Of a DNA stretch of 16,918 bases, positions 7,300 to 15,360 are shown piece after piece. Position 1 is the stretch's first letter; each line of letters opens with the position of its first letter. Source of the stretch: Achromobacter sp. (GTDB taxonomy: Bacteria > Pseudomonadota > Gammaproteobacteria > Burkholderiales > Burkholderiaceae_B); assembly GCA_003454835.1 (NCBI GenBank), contig DMTA01000548.1, positions 1,465 through 18,382 of the forward strand, read 5' to 3'. The notes under the pieces are model-generated. The model made no database searches. It worked only from the letters and a program-made list of their open reading frames with translations, and was not told the DNA's origin. The position numbers and the translations under genes are program-made.

Positions 7300-8090
7300 G
7301 GGCGGATGATGCCGCGGGAGGCGACGTCCAGGAAGTCCAGCAGCGTTTGCAGGTGTTCCGCCGCTTCAGGGATGGCCTGCTGGCGGTCGCGCAGCTCGGC
7401 GCGTGCGGCGTCCAGGGGCAGGCCCCGGCGGTAGATGATCTTGTAGGCTTCGCGCAGGGCCGAAATGGAGGCGGCGGAAAAGCCGCGGCGCTTCAGACCT
7501 TCGACGTTGACACCCACCGGACGGCACGGGTTGCCGGCGGCCAGCACGAACGGCGGGGTGTCCTGCATGAGGGAGCTGTTGCCGCCCGTCATGGTGTGCG
7601 CGCCCACGCGTGAGAACTGGTGCACGCCAGTCAGGCCGCCGATGATCGCCCAGTCGCCCACGTGCACGTGGCCGCCAAGCTGCACCGAGTTGGCCAGGAT
7701 CGTGTTGCTGCCGATGTGGCAGTCATGCGCCACGTGAACGTAGGCCATGATCCAGTTGTCGTCGCCCAGCGTCGTTTCGCCACCGTCTTGCGTGGTGCCA
7801 GTGTTCAGCGTGACGAATTCGCGGACCGTGTTGCGATCGCCGACCGTCAGGCGGGTGGGCTCGCCCGCGTACTTCTTGTCTTGCGGCATGCCGCCGATGG
7901 AGCAGTAGCGGTAGAACCGGTTGTCGCGACCGATGGTGGTCACACCGTCGATCATGCAGTACGGGCCGATTTCGGTCCCCGCACCGATGGTCACATCAGG
8001 CCCCACCACTGCGAACGGGCCGATGACCGCGGTCGGGTCGATTTTTGCCGCCGGATCGACAACAGCGGTGGGATGGATGTTTCCTGCCAT
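7296..8090 (-). CDS. lpxA: Acyl-ACP--UDP-N-acetylglucosamine O-acyltransferase
   Basis: Catalyses the first step of lipid A synthesis, moving a 3-hydroxyacyl chain from acyl carrier protein to the 3-OH of UDP-GlcNAc. The 264-residue protein consists of hexapeptide repeats that form a left-handed beta-helix (about 1-185), followed by a C-terminal helical part (VNVEGLKRRGFS...). The catalytic histidine is His122 in VHVAHDCHIG, equivalent to E. coli His125. At the acyl-chain ruler position equivalent to E. coli Gly173 it has Gly170 (MTGGNSS). Its ATG follows the fabZ stop directly (TAAATG), and it overlaps lpxB by four bases, so the three genes are very likely translated in a coupled way. Confidence 0.98.
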   Translation of the reverse strand: MAGNIHPTAVVDPAAKIDPTAVIGPFAVVGPDVTIGAGTEIGPYCMIDGVTTIGRDNRFYRYCSIGGMPQDKKYAGEPTRLTVGDRNTVREFVTLNTGTTQDGGETTLGDDNWIMAYVHVAHDCHIGSNTILANSVQLGGHVHVGDWAIIGGLTGVHQFSRVGAHTMTGGNSSLMQDTPPFVLAAGNPCRPVGVNVEGLKRRGFSAASISALREAYKIIYRRGLPLDAARAELRDRQQAIPEAAEHLQTLLDFLDVASRGIIRP

Positions 8091-8546
8091 TTACTCTTCC
8101 AGGCTGCGAATCGCACACATCAGCTTGGCCGACGCCACTTCCTGGCCGTCGACCGTCGCGCGTGCTTGATACTTACAGATGCTGCGGCTCAGGCGTTCAG
8201 CTTCGACTTCGATGCGCAATTGGTCGCCCGGGACGACGGGGCGGCGGAAGCGCGCGCCATCGATGCCGACCAGGTAGTAGGCGGTCTTGGCGCCGTCGCA
8301 CTTGAGGCCGCCGTTCTCGTCCGTAAAGGAGAACAGCGCCGAGGCCTGGGCCATGGCTTCAACGATGAGCACGCCCGGCATCACCGGATGGTGAGGAAAG
8401 TGACCGTTGAAAAACGGCTCGTTGATCGAGACGTTCTTGATGGCGACGATGGACTTGCCAGGCACCATTTCCACAACACGGTCAATCAGCAGCATCGGGT
8501 AGCGATGCGGCAGCCTCTCCATGATCCCCTTGATGTCGAGTTCCAT
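8091..8546 (-). CDS. fabZ: 3-hydroxyacyl-[acyl-carrier-protein] dehydratase FabZ
   Basis: Dehydrates 3-hydroxyacyl-ACP to trans-2-enoyl-ACP in fatty acid elongation; it competes with LpxA and LpxD for 3-hydroxyacyl-ACP, which explains its place among them. The 151-residue single hot-dog domain shows [20 protein letters not shown] at the start and the active-site segment [20 protein letters not shown] with His49 and Glu63. The ATG at 8546 is preceded on its strand by a purine stretch (AGAGAAAA), a modest ribosome binding site. There are 67 bases between the lpxD stop and this start, the longest gap inside the lpx group. No anomalies in the protein. Confidence 0.98.
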   Translation of the reverse strand: MELDIKGIMERLPHRYPMLLIDRVVEMVPGKSIVAIKNVSINEPFFNGHFPHHPVMPGVLIVEAMAQASALFSFTDENGGLKCDGAKTAYYLVGIDGARFRRPVVPGDQLRIEVEAERLSRSICKYQARATVDGQEVASAKLMCAIRSLEE

Positions 8547-8582
8547 TTTTCTCTGCGTTCCTGCGAAATTAAATAAGGTGGC

Positions 8583-8615
8583 GGCGCGCGCGCGCCAGGG
8601 CGGCGAACGCGCCCT
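8583..8615. repeat. GC-alternating palindrome and hairpin between lpxD and fabZ
   Basis: Positions 8583-8596 are a perfect 14-bp palindrome made almost entirely of alternating G and C. Directly beside it AGGGCG (8597-8602) pairs with CGCCCT (8610-8615), a stem that includes part of the lpxD stop codon. On the transcribed (minus) strand the order is lpxD end, hairpin, GC palindrome, fabZ leader. There is no following T-run, so it is not a classical terminator; it may pause transcription, stabilise the transcript or simply reflect composition. Confidence 0.55.
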
Positions 8616-9711
8616 AGTCCTTTTCCAGCGTGCGCAAACGGCGGCGCAATTGCGCCAACTGTTGTATCACGGCGGCGTTGCGCTGCCATTCGCCATGTTC
8701 CGCGTACGGGAAGACCCCGGTATAGCGGCCAGGCTTGGAAATATTGGACGTCACAGCCGTGCCGCCCGAGACATGCACGTCGTCGCCCAGCGTCAGATGG
8801 CCCGAGAGCATCGCGGCGCCGCCGATGGTGCAGCGCTCGCCGATGGTCGTGGAACCTGCCACGCCGACGCACGCCGCCATCGCGGTATGCGCGCCGATGC
8901 GGCAGTTGTGGCCGATCATGATCTGGTTATCGAGCTTCACGCCATCCGCGAGGACGGTGTCTTCGAGCGCGCCGCGATCAACGGTGGTGTTGGCGCCGAT
9001 TTCGACGTCATCGCCAAGGGACACGCCGCCGAACTGCGGAATCTTGCCCCAGGCGCCCTTGCCCAGCGAAGGATCCGGCGCAAAGCCGAAGCCGTCGGCG
9101 CCAAGTACCGATCCGCTATGCAGGATGACCCGGGCGCCGATCTTGACGCCTTCGTACAGCGTGACGTTGGCATGCAGCCGCCCATCAGGCCCGATGGACG
9201 AACCGGCGCCAATGACGCAACCCGGACCCAGCACCGTGCCGCGGCCGATCCGCGCGCCGGCTTCGACGACGCAGTTGGGACCGACACGCACACCTTCTTC
9301 GATGATGGCGTCGGACGCGACCACGGCCGAGGGATGAGTTTCAGCGGGCAAGGCGGGTCTGCGAGCAGTGTCAAACCACTGCGCGACACGCGCGTAAAGC
9401 AGATAGGGATGCTTGCAGACGACCAATGCGAACGGCGGACGGTCGTTGCCCTGGGCTTCAAGCGCCTCGGCGACGTCGGGAGAGACGATGACCGCCCCTG
9501 CTCCGGTTGCGCCAAGCTGGCTTTGATAGCGAGGGTTGGACAGGAAAGAGATTTCCTGGGGCCCGGCCGAAGACAGGGTCCCGATGCCGCAGACCCGCAT
9601 GGGGTCTGCGCCGGGAACCGCACTGATACGCCAGTCCATACCCTGGGTATTGGCGGCGCTCAACATTGCTTCGAGTGTCGGCGCGCGGGCAAGATCCAGT
9701 AAAACCGGCAT
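8614..9711 (-). CDS. lpxD: UDP-3-O-(3-hydroxyacyl)glucosamine N-acyltransferase
   Basis: Adds the N-linked 3-hydroxyacyl chain in the third step of lipid A synthesis; cytoplasmic, working as a trimer. The 365-residue protein is a little longer than the E. coli enzyme (341). It has an N-terminal uridine-binding domain ([21 protein letters not shown] near 42-62), then a left-handed beta-helix of hexapeptide repeats (about 125-320) with the family segment [11 protein letters not shown] (200-210) and the catalytic histidine His268 in [13 protein letters not shown]. The C-terminal helix carries [13 protein letters not shown]. The ATG at 9711 lies 18 bases after the skp stop; the ribosome binding site is weak, so coupling to skp translation is plausible. 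Confidence 0.97.
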   Translation of the reverse strand: MPVLLDLARAPTLEAMLSAANTQGMDWRISAVPGADPMRVCGIGTLSSAGPQEISFLSNPRYQSQLGATGAGAVIVSPDVAEALEAQGNDRPPFALVVCKHPYLLYARVAQWFDTARRPALPAETHPSAVVASDAIIEEGVRVGPNCVVEAGARIGRGTVLGPGCVIGAGSSIGPDGRLHANVTLYEGVKIGARVILHSGSVLGADGFGFAPDPSLGKGAWGKIPQFGGVSLGDDVEIGANTTVDRGALEDTVLADGVKLDNQIMIGHNCRIGAHTAMAACVGVAGSTTIGERCTIGGAAMLSGHLTLGDDVHVSGGTAVTSNISKPGRYTGVFPYAEHGEWQRNAAVIQQLAQLRRRLRTLEKD

Positions 9712-9729
9712 GACTAGACGGGTATCGCT

Positions 9730-10290
9730 TTACTTGCCCAGGCTCTGAATCACCTTGTCGGTGATGTCGATGCGGGGGTTGACCGTCACTGCGTCCTGGA
9801 TGATCAGGTCGTAGTTTTCCTGTTCGGCGATGCGCTTGATGGCGTCATTGGCCTTGGACACGATGCCCGAGAATTCTTCGTTGCGGCGGCGGTTGAAGTC
9901 TTCCTGGAATTCGCGGCGCTTGCGCTGCAGGTCGGTGTCCAGGTTGGCCAGTTCGCGCTGACGCTTGACGCGGTCGGATTCCGACAGCACGGGCGCGTCC
10001 TTGTCGAACTTCTCGGCTTGCGAGCGCAGGCTGTTGTTCAGGCGCTGAAGTTCGTCGTCGCGCTTCTTGAATTCGGCTTCGATCTTGCTTTGGGCAGTCT
10101 TGGCCGGACCCGATTCGCGCAGGATGCGTTCGGTGTTGACGAAACCGATCTTGGTGCCTTGCGCTTGCGCGGGGATCGCGGCAGCCGAACCGAGAATGAG
10201 CGCACCCACCAGGGCAATGGAGCCGCCCAGCTTGCCACGGCGCTTCGCGCCCAGCGTCTTCGATGATTTAAGTGCGAAATCAGACATCAT
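9730..10290 (-). CDS. skp: Periplasmic chaperone Skp (OmpH)
   Basis: A periplasmic trimeric chaperone that holds unfolded outer-membrane proteins for delivery to the BAM complex. The 186-residue precursor begins MMSDFALKSS; a basic N-region (KRRGK at 16-20), a hydrophobic stretch (about 24-40) and IPAQAQG give likely cleavage after Ala43. The N-region is unusually long. The mature protein starts TKIGFVNTERILRESGPAK, followed by a highly charged coiled-coil tentacle region (about 65-145) and a C-terminal DLIIQDAVTVNPRIDITDKV. Two ATG codons are adjacent (10290 and 10287), with GGAAGGTGA at 10298-10306 serving either. It lies between bamA and lpxD, the usual context. Confidence 0.96.
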   Translation of the reverse strand: MMSDFALKSSKTLGAKRRGKLGGSIALVGALILGSAAAIPAQAQGTKIGFVNTERILRESGPAKTAQSKIEAEFKKRDDELQRLNNSLRSQAEKFDKDAPVLSESDRVKRQRELANLDTDLQRKRREFQEDFNRRRNEEFSGIVSKANDAIKRIAEQENYDLIIQDAVTVNPRIDITDKVIQSLGK

Positions 10291-10296
10291 GAAAAT

Positions 10297-10306
10297 CTCA
10301 CCTTCC
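10297..10306 (-). promoter_or_regulatory. Strong ribosome binding site of skp
   Basis: On the minus strand this reads GGAAGGTGAG, 6-9 bases before the two adjacent ATG codons. It is one of the best Shine-Dalgarno matches in the cluster, in keeping with an abundant chaperone. It does not by itself decide between ATG 10290 and ATG 10287. Confidence 0.7.
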
Positions 10307-10399
10307 AGTAAGGCAAAGCCAAAGTGTGTATTGTGCCACTAAACAGCAAGGACGCTGGGCCGGTGGGCCCTGCCCTTGTTTTCAAGAGTAACGCCTCGC

Positions 10400-12733
10400 T
10401 TAGAATCCGGTCCCGATCTGGAACTGGAAGCTTTGCTTGTCGTCGCCCGGCTTGGAATTGAGCGGCCGCGCATAAGACAACTGCAGCGGACCCATCGGCG
10501 ATTGCCACGACAGGCCCACGCCCGCCGAGAAACGCCAGCCGCACGGATCCTCGACCTCGGTGTTGTCCCGACCGCCCGTGCAGCTCAGGCCGCTGCCTGC
10601 CGACACCTGGCCGGCGTCGCTGAAAATGAACCAACGCAGCGTGCGATCCTTGGATGCGCCCGGGAACGGCAGGTAGAGCTGCGCGTTTGCCACCATGCGG
10701 CGCGTACCGCCCAGGTAGTCGCCCGTCTTGACGTCGCGCGGACCCAGCGACGAGCCTTCGTATCCACGGACGGTGCCGATACCGCCGGCATAGACGTTCT
10801 TGATGACCGGGTAATCGTTGCTGCCGTAGCTCCGGCCCCAATCGACCATGCCGTTAAGCGCCAGCGTGTACGACCCGCCCAGCGGCACGTAGTACTGCTG
10901 CTGCGCGGTCAACATGGTGTATTGCAGGTCGACGGTCGACAGGTCGGCCTTCAGGCGGGTGTACGAACCCTTGGTCGGCGCCAGCGCGCTGTCACGCGTG
11001 TCCTTGGACCAGCCAGCGCTGAAAATCACCGAATTGGTCGAATCGCCATACTGGTCGACGAAGTGTTCGTAGGCCGCCGGCGAGTTGTTGTACAGGTCGA
11101 TCTGGTTGCGTTCGTAGTTCGCCCCCAGGAAGACGCGGTCGTACTCCGAAATCGGGATACCGAAATTCATGCCCAGGCCCATGGCCTTGACGCGGTAATC
11201 ACCGTCGTTGTTGTTCCAGGGCTCGGTCACGCGATAGTACGCGGACGTCGTGCGGCTGATGCCGTCCTTGGTCCAGTAAGGATCGGTGTGCGACAGCACG
11301 ATCGCGCGGTTCGTCTTGCTGGTGTTCAGCTGCAGGGTCAGGTTAGTGCCGCTGCCGAAGACGTTGTCTTCGCTGATACCGGCCGACAGAATGGCCTTTT
11401 CGGACGAGCCGTAGCCCACGCCCAGGTTGATCATGCCGGTGGGCTTTTCCTTCACGTCGACGTTGACGTCGACCTGGTCAGGCGAACCCGGGACCGGATC
11501 GGTCTTGACGTTGACGTCGCTGAAGTAGCCCAGGCGGTCGACGCGGTCGCGCGAGGTCTTGATGTCGGCGGCGTCGTACCAGGCAGCTTCCTGCTGGCGC
11601 ATTTCGCGGCGCACGACTTCGTCGCGGGTACGCGTGTTGCCGCCGATCTGGATGCGGCGCACATAGACGCGGCGGCTCGGATCGACGTAGAAGGTCAGAT
11701 CGGCTTCGTGCTTGGCGCGGTCCAGCTGCGGATTCGGGTTGACGTTGGCGAACGCGTAGCCCAGTTCACCCAGATAGTCGGTGATCGCCTTGGCGGAATC
11801 GTTGGTCTTGGCGGCCGAGAAGGTCTCGCCTGCCTTGATTTGCACCAGATCGTTGATTTCCTTGTCCAGCCCCAGCAGATTGCCCGCGAGCTTCACGCTG
11901 CGCACCTTGTAGGGCTCGCCTTCGTGGACGGTGATCGTGATGCGGATGTCCTGGCGGTCCGGCGAAATGGTGACTTGCGGCGGCTCGACCGAGAATTCCA
12001 GGTAACCCTGGTCCAGATAGAACGAGCGCAGTCGTTCGAGGTCGCCCTCGAGCTTTTCGCGCGAGTATTTGTCGGTATCCGTGTACCAGGTCAGCCAACC
12101 CGGCGTGGTGAGCTTGAATTCGTCCAGCAGATCGCTTTCGGAAAAGGCCTTGTTGCCGACGAAACGGATTTCCTGGATGCGGGCGACCGAGCCCTCGAAC
12201 ACGTCGAAACTGACGCCGACGCGGTTGCGCGGCAGCGGCGTGACGGTGGAGGTGACTTCGACGCCGTACTTGCCCTTGGACAGATACTGCTGCTTCAGTT
12301 CGTATTCAGCGCGCTCGAGCATGGAGCGGTCGAAAATACGGCCTTCGGCGAAACCGACCTGAGCCAGCGAGGTGGTAATGGCCTTGGAATCGAACTCGCG
12401 CATGCCGTTGAAGTTGACGGAGGCGATGGTCGGACGTTCCTGGACGACCACGACGACGACATTATTGTCTGTCTGGATCTGAACGTCGGTGAAAAAGCCC
12501 GTGCCATACAAACGGCGAATGGCTTCGGTGGCTTCTTCTTCGGTGAATTTCTCGCCGACTTTGACGGGGAGATAACCAAAGACGGTGCCGGCGTCGGTTC
12601 GTTGAATACCCTCTACGCGGATATCCCGTACGACAAAGGGTTCGAAGGCGTGGGCCAAGGCCGGCAACATCAGCGCGGCAACGAGACCCGGCAGTACACC
12701 CTTTTTGTGTTGAAACATCCGGCGAAAAGACAT
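10400..12733 (-). CDS. bamA: Outer membrane protein assembly factor BamA
   Basis: The central Omp85-family component of the BAM complex, which folds beta-barrel proteins into the outer membrane. The 777-residue precursor has a signal peptide (MSFRRMFQHKKG..., cleavage likely after ALAHA at 29), five POTRA domains (about 30-425; the first starts FVVRDIRVEGIQRTDAGTVF) and a C-terminal 16-strand barrel. The barrel shows the Omp85 VRGY motif at 655-658 and ends with FQFQIGTGF, the terminal-Phe beta-signal. Cys718 and Cys731 flank a short extracellular loop and could form a disulfide. ATG 12733 is chosen over an upstream TTG at 12757 because the signal peptide starts there and GAGGA (12743-12747) lies nine bases before it. 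It lies between rseP and skp, its usual neighbours. Confidence 0.98.
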   Translation of the reverse strand: MSFRRMFQHKKGVLPGLVAALMLPALAHAFEPFVVRDIRVEGIQRTDAGTVFGYLPVKVGEKFTEEEATEAIRRLYGTGFFTDVQIQTDNNVVVVVVQERPTIASVNFNGMREFDSKAITTSLAQVGFAEGRIFDRSMLERAEYELKQQYLSKGKYGVEVTSTVTPLPRNRVGVSFDVFEGSVARIQEIRFVGNKAFSESDLLDEFKLTTPGWLTWYTDTDKYSREKLEGDLERLRSFYLDQGYLEFSVEPPQVTISPDRQDIRITITVHEGEPYKVRSVKLAGNLLGLDKEINDLVQIKAGETFSAAKTNDSAKAITDYLGELGYAFANVNPNPQLDRAKHEADLTFYVDPSRRVYVRRIQIGGNTRTRDEVVRREMRQQEAAWYDAADIKTSRDRVDRLGYFSDVNVKTDPVPGSPDQVDVNVDVKEKPTGMINLGVGYGSSEKAILSAGISEDNVFGSGTNLTLQLNTSKTNRAIVLSHTDPYWTKDGISRTTSAYYRVTEPWNNNDGDYRVKAMGLGMNFGIPISEYDRVFLGANYERNQIDLYNNSPAAYEHFVDQYGDSTNSVIFSAGWSKDTRDSALAPTKGSYTRLKADLSTVDLQYTMLTAQQQYYVPLGGSYTLALNGMVDWGRSYGSNDYPVIKNVYAGGIGTVRGYEGSSLGPRDVKTGDYLGGTRRMVANAQLYLPFPGASKDRTLRWFIFSDAGQVSAGSGLSCTGGRDNTEVEDPCGWRFSAGVGLSWQSPMGPLQLSYARPLNSKPGDDKQSFQFQIGTGF

Positions 12734-12767
12734 CCTTGAGTATCCTCGGTCGTGCAAATGGCGGGGG

Positions 12768-12798
12768 ATTTTATGCTAAATCGCGTTCAAGTGAACAA
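12768..12798 (-). promoter_or_regulatory. Possible internal promoter before bamA
   Basis: On the minus strand TAAAAT (12773-12768) resembles a -10 element. A TTGTTC (12798-12793) lies 19 bases upstream, or GTTCAC at 17 bases. The rest of the 53-bp gap is AT-rich for this genome. Internal promoters before bamA/skp are well known in other proteobacteria, but no clear sigma-E-type GAACTT/TCTGA pair is visible here, so this is a weak consensus-based call. Confidence 0.25.
12785..12796. repeat. Small inverted repeat at the rseP stop codon
   Basis: GTTCA (12785-12789) and TGAAC (12792-12796) form a perfect inverted repeat with a two-base centre. It spans the rseP stop codon and overlaps the -35 region of the possible bamA promoter. 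CGCGTT (12782-12787) and AACGCG (12798-12803) give an alternative wider pairing. Its role, if any, is unknown. Confidence 0.35.
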
Positions 12799-14118
12799 AC
12801 GCGTGAAATCGTTGAACAGCGCAAGCCCCATAAGGCTTGCCAATATACCTATGCCGGCGCGTTGTCCGATGTCGATCCATTTCGCAGGCGGGGGGCTACC
12901 CCGCACAATTTCGACGAGATAGTACAGCAGATGGCCACCATCCAGCATAGGAATGGGCAGCAAATTTAAAACGCCAAGGCTGATACTGATCAAGGCGATA
13001 TAGGCGATATACGCAACAATGCCGATCCTCGCGGTCTGGCCGGCATAGTCGGCAATAGTGACCGGACCGCTGACGTTGCGCCACGACACGTCGCCAGTCA
13101 CCATGCGGCCCATCATGCGCAGCGAGAACCACGCGGTGTCCCAGGTGCGGACCGCGCCACGCCACAGGCTGTCGAAAACGCCATAGCGCACCGTCACCAT
13201 CGGCACATTGCCGCCCAGTTGCACACCCAGACGGCCGATCTCCTGGCCGTTGACGACTTCGGGGCGAGGTGTGACGTTAAGCGTGACATTGGCGCCGTCG
13301 CGCACGATCGTCAGGGCGAGCGGCTTGCCAGCGCTTTCCTGGATTTGCTTGACGAGTGCGCCGGTATCTGGCGCCGGCTGGCCGTTCACCGCCACGACCA
13401 GATCGCCGGCACGCAGCCCCGCAGCCTGCCCTTCGCCGCCGTCGATCACGGCGCGCACGGCGGGCTTGGGTTGGGCCAGACGAACGCCGGCGGCGGCGAG
13501 CGGGTCGCCATCGGCCGGGTCCATCGTGTTGGGGGGAAGATCGAGTTCGCGCTGCTGGACTGCGCCCGACGGAGTACTGACCTCGATGCTGGCGCGACCG
13601 CCGGTGGACATGACATCCATCAGGCGCCAGCGGGCATCAGACCACGAAGCGACTTCCTGGCCGTCGATGGCCAGGATGCGATCGCCGGCCAGCAGACCGG
13701 CGCGGGCCGCAGGCGTCTCTGCAGCGGGCGGCGCGATGATGGCGACGGGCTCTTCCGTGCCGGCCATGTTCAGACCAGCATACAGAAACACCGCAAGAAT
13801 CAGATTGAAGATGGGACCGGCCGCCACGATGGCGATGCGCTGACCCACGGGCTTGGTATTGAACGCGGAAGCCGCAACCGCGGGCGAGGCCCCGGGCGGC
13901 GCATCGTCCAGCATCTTGACGTACCCACCCAACGGCAGCGCGGACACAGCCCATTCGGTGCCGTGCCGGTCGGTGCGGCGCAGGATGACCTTGCCAAAGC
14001 CCACCGAGAAACGCAGAACCTTCACGCCGCACAGGCGGGCAACCCAGTAGTGCCCGAGCTCATGGAAAATGATCAGTGAGCCAAGCGCTACGGCAAAGGC
14101 CAGCAGGGTGAAGAGCAT
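12787..14118 (-). CDS. rseP: RseP-type site-2 zinc metalloprotease
   Basis: An inner-membrane intramembrane protease that cuts the anti-sigma factor in the sigma-E envelope stress pathway and clears remnant signal peptides. The 443-residue protein has the zinc motif HELGH at 19-23 (His19, Glu20, His23) in the first membrane segment, a second membrane segment around AIVAAGPIFNLILAVFLY (about 96-113), two PDZ domains in the periplasmic part (one around AARAGLLAGDRILAIDGQEV, one around GEGQAAGLRAGDLVVAVNGQ), and the third zinc ligand in NLLPIPMLDGGH (Asp393). A last membrane segment lies near the C-terminus. The ATG at 14118 places HELGH at the normal position; no clear ribosome binding site is visible. 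The gene starts 42 bases after dxr and ends 53 bases before bamA. Confidence 0.97.
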   Translation of the reverse strand: MLFTLLAFAVALGSLIIFHELGHYWVARLCGVKVLRFSVGFGKVILRRTDRHGTEWAVSALPLGGYVKMLDDAPPGASPAVAASAFNTKPVGQRIAIVAAGPIFNLILAVFLYAGLNMAGTEEPVAIIAPPAAETPAARAGLLAGDRILAIDGQEVASWSDARWRLMDVMSTGGRASIEVSTPSGAVQQRELDLPPNTMDPADGDPLAAAGVRLAQPKPAVRAVIDGGEGQAAGLRAGDLVVAVNGQPAPDTGALVKQIQESAGKPLALTIVRDGANVTLNVTPRPEVVNGQEIGRLGVQLGGNVPMVTVRYGVFDSLWRGAVRTWDTAWFSLRMMGRMVTGDVSWRNVSGPVTIADYAGQTARIGIVAYIAYIALISISLGVLNLLPIPMLDGGHLLYYLVEIVRGSPPPAKWIDIGQRAGIGILASLMGLALFNDFTRLFT

Positions 14119-14160
14119 GAAGTTGGAATCTAGAAAATCGGAGGCAGGCGCGGCCCGCTA

Positions 14161-15360
14161 TCAGGCCAGTCCGAGGTTGCCCGCAAAGGCGCGGGCCTCG
14201 GCGTCAAGCGCAAGTACGTCGTCAAGACTGCTGAGCGTAACAGATGCCTGCCGCGCTTGCCACTCGAGGGCGGCTTCGATGACCCGCGGGATCCAGGTAT
14301 AGGCCAGGCGGCCTTCCAGAAAGGCGTCGACGGCGACCTCGTTGGCGGCATTGAGTGTCACGCAAGCGCTCTGCCCCGCCCGCATCGCGGTGAAGGAATG
14401 GGCCAGGCAGGGAAACCGGGTCAGATCCGGTTTTTCGAAATCGAGCCGGCCGTGCCGGGTCAGGTCCAACGGTCCCACGCCGCTCTCGATGCGATCGGGA
14501 AAGCCCAGGCCGTAGGCGATCGGCGTGCGCATGTCGGGCTGGCCCAATTGCGCGAGGACGGAGCCGTCGTCATATTCGACCATCGAATGCACGACGCTCT
14601 GCGGGTGCACCACCACGTCGATCCGATCCGCCGGCATTGCAAACAGCCAGTGGGCTTCGATGACCTCAAGGCCCTTGTTCAGCATGGTGGCCGAGTCGAC
14701 GGAGATCTTGCGGCCCATGCTCCAGTTGGGATGGGCGCAGGCTTGTTCGGGGGTGACGTCGTGCAGGTCTTCGAGGTCGCGTCCCCGGAACGGGCCACCG
14801 GATGCGGTCAGCAGCAGACGCCGAACGCCCTTCGCCGGCATGTGCGGCGCGTCGGCGCGCCCCTGGTGGGGCAAGCATTGGAAGATGGCGTTGTGTTCGC
14901 TGTCGATGGGGAGCAATTCCGCGCCGTTGTCGCGAATTGCCTGCATGAATAGCGTGCCGGCGGCGACCAGGGCTTCCTTGTTGGCTAGCAGTACGCGCTT
15001 GCCCGCGCGCGCCGCGGCCAGCGCCGAAGGCAATCCCGCCGCGCCCACGATGGCGGCCATCACGGCGTCGCATTGGGGATCCGCGGCGGTGTCCGCCAGC
15101 GCTTGGGCGCCCACGCGGATTTCCGGCATCGGCTGGCGGCTAGCCCAGGCGTCGATGAATTTCTGACGGGCGGCAGTGTCGGGCACCACGACGACCGCGG
15201 CACGGCTGGCCAACGCCTGCTCGGCCAGCCGCTGCATCCGGCTGTGTGCCGAAAGCGCGTAAACCGCCATCCGTTCCGGGTGGCGGGCAATTACGTCCAG
15301 CGTGCTTTCACCGATCGATCCGGTCGATCCCAGCACGACGACACGTTGAAAAGCCGTCAA
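14161..15360 (-). CDS. dxr: 1-deoxy-D-xylulose 5-phosphate reductoisomerase
   Basis: Converts 1-deoxy-D-xylulose 5-phosphate to 2-C-methyl-D-erythritol 4-phosphate with NADPH, the committed step of the MEP isoprenoid pathway. The 399-residue length is normal. The NADPH-binding [13 protein letters not shown] lies at 11-23; [12 protein letters not shown] at 124-135; the metal and substrate residues Asp153, Ser154 and Glu155 in [22 protein letters not shown] near 183-193; His210; and Asn228, Lys229 and Glu232 in [13 protein letters not shown]. The start is a TTG at 15360, preceded by GGAG (15368-15371) at a 7-base spacing and overlapping the cdsA stop (TTGA). The first in-frame ATG is codon 31, which would delete the NADPH motif, so the TTG is the best choice. 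Confidence 0.96.
   Translation of the reverse strand: MTAFQRVVVLGSTGSIGESTLDVIARHPERMAVYALSAHSRMQRLAEQALASRAAVVVVPDTAARQKFIDAWASRQPMPEIRVGAQALADTAADPQCDAVMAAIVGAAGLPSALAAARAGKRVLLANKEALVAAGTLFMQAIRDNGAELLPIDSEHNAIFQCLPHQGRADAPHMPAKGVRRLLLTASGGPFRGRDLEDLHDVTPEQACAHPNWSMGRKISVDSATMLNKGLEVIEAHWLFAMPADRIDVVVHPQSVVHSMVEYDDGSVLAQLGQPDMRTPIAYGLGFPDRIESGVGPLDLTRHGRLDFEKPDLTRFPCLAHSFTAMRAGQSACVTLNAANEVAVDAFLEGRLAYTWIPRVIEAALEWQARQASVTLSSLDDVLALDAEARAFAGNLGLA

Noticed and set aside
6172..9702. Several long plus-strand frames opposite lpxB, lpxA, fabZ and lpxD (6172-7434, 7620-8576, 8521-9702)
   Set aside because: All lie antisense to confident lpx/fabZ genes, cross real gene boundaries and show no family features.
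10291..10399. Terminator or promoter between bamA and skp
   Set aside because: A short GGGCC/GGCCC pairing exists near 10360-10372, but there is no T-run and no convincing -35/-10 pair at normal spacing, so neither is claimed.
10376..12739. A 787-codon open frame on the plus strand opposite bamA
   Set aside because: Almost exactly the length of bamA and full of low-complexity Val/Asp/His/Arg composition, as expected of an antisense frame forced open by codon bias. BamA on the minus strand is unmistakable.
12734..12757. TTG start eight codons upstream of bamA ATG
   Set aside because: The signal peptide begins at the ATG at 12733, which has its own GAGGA site that the longer frame would read through.
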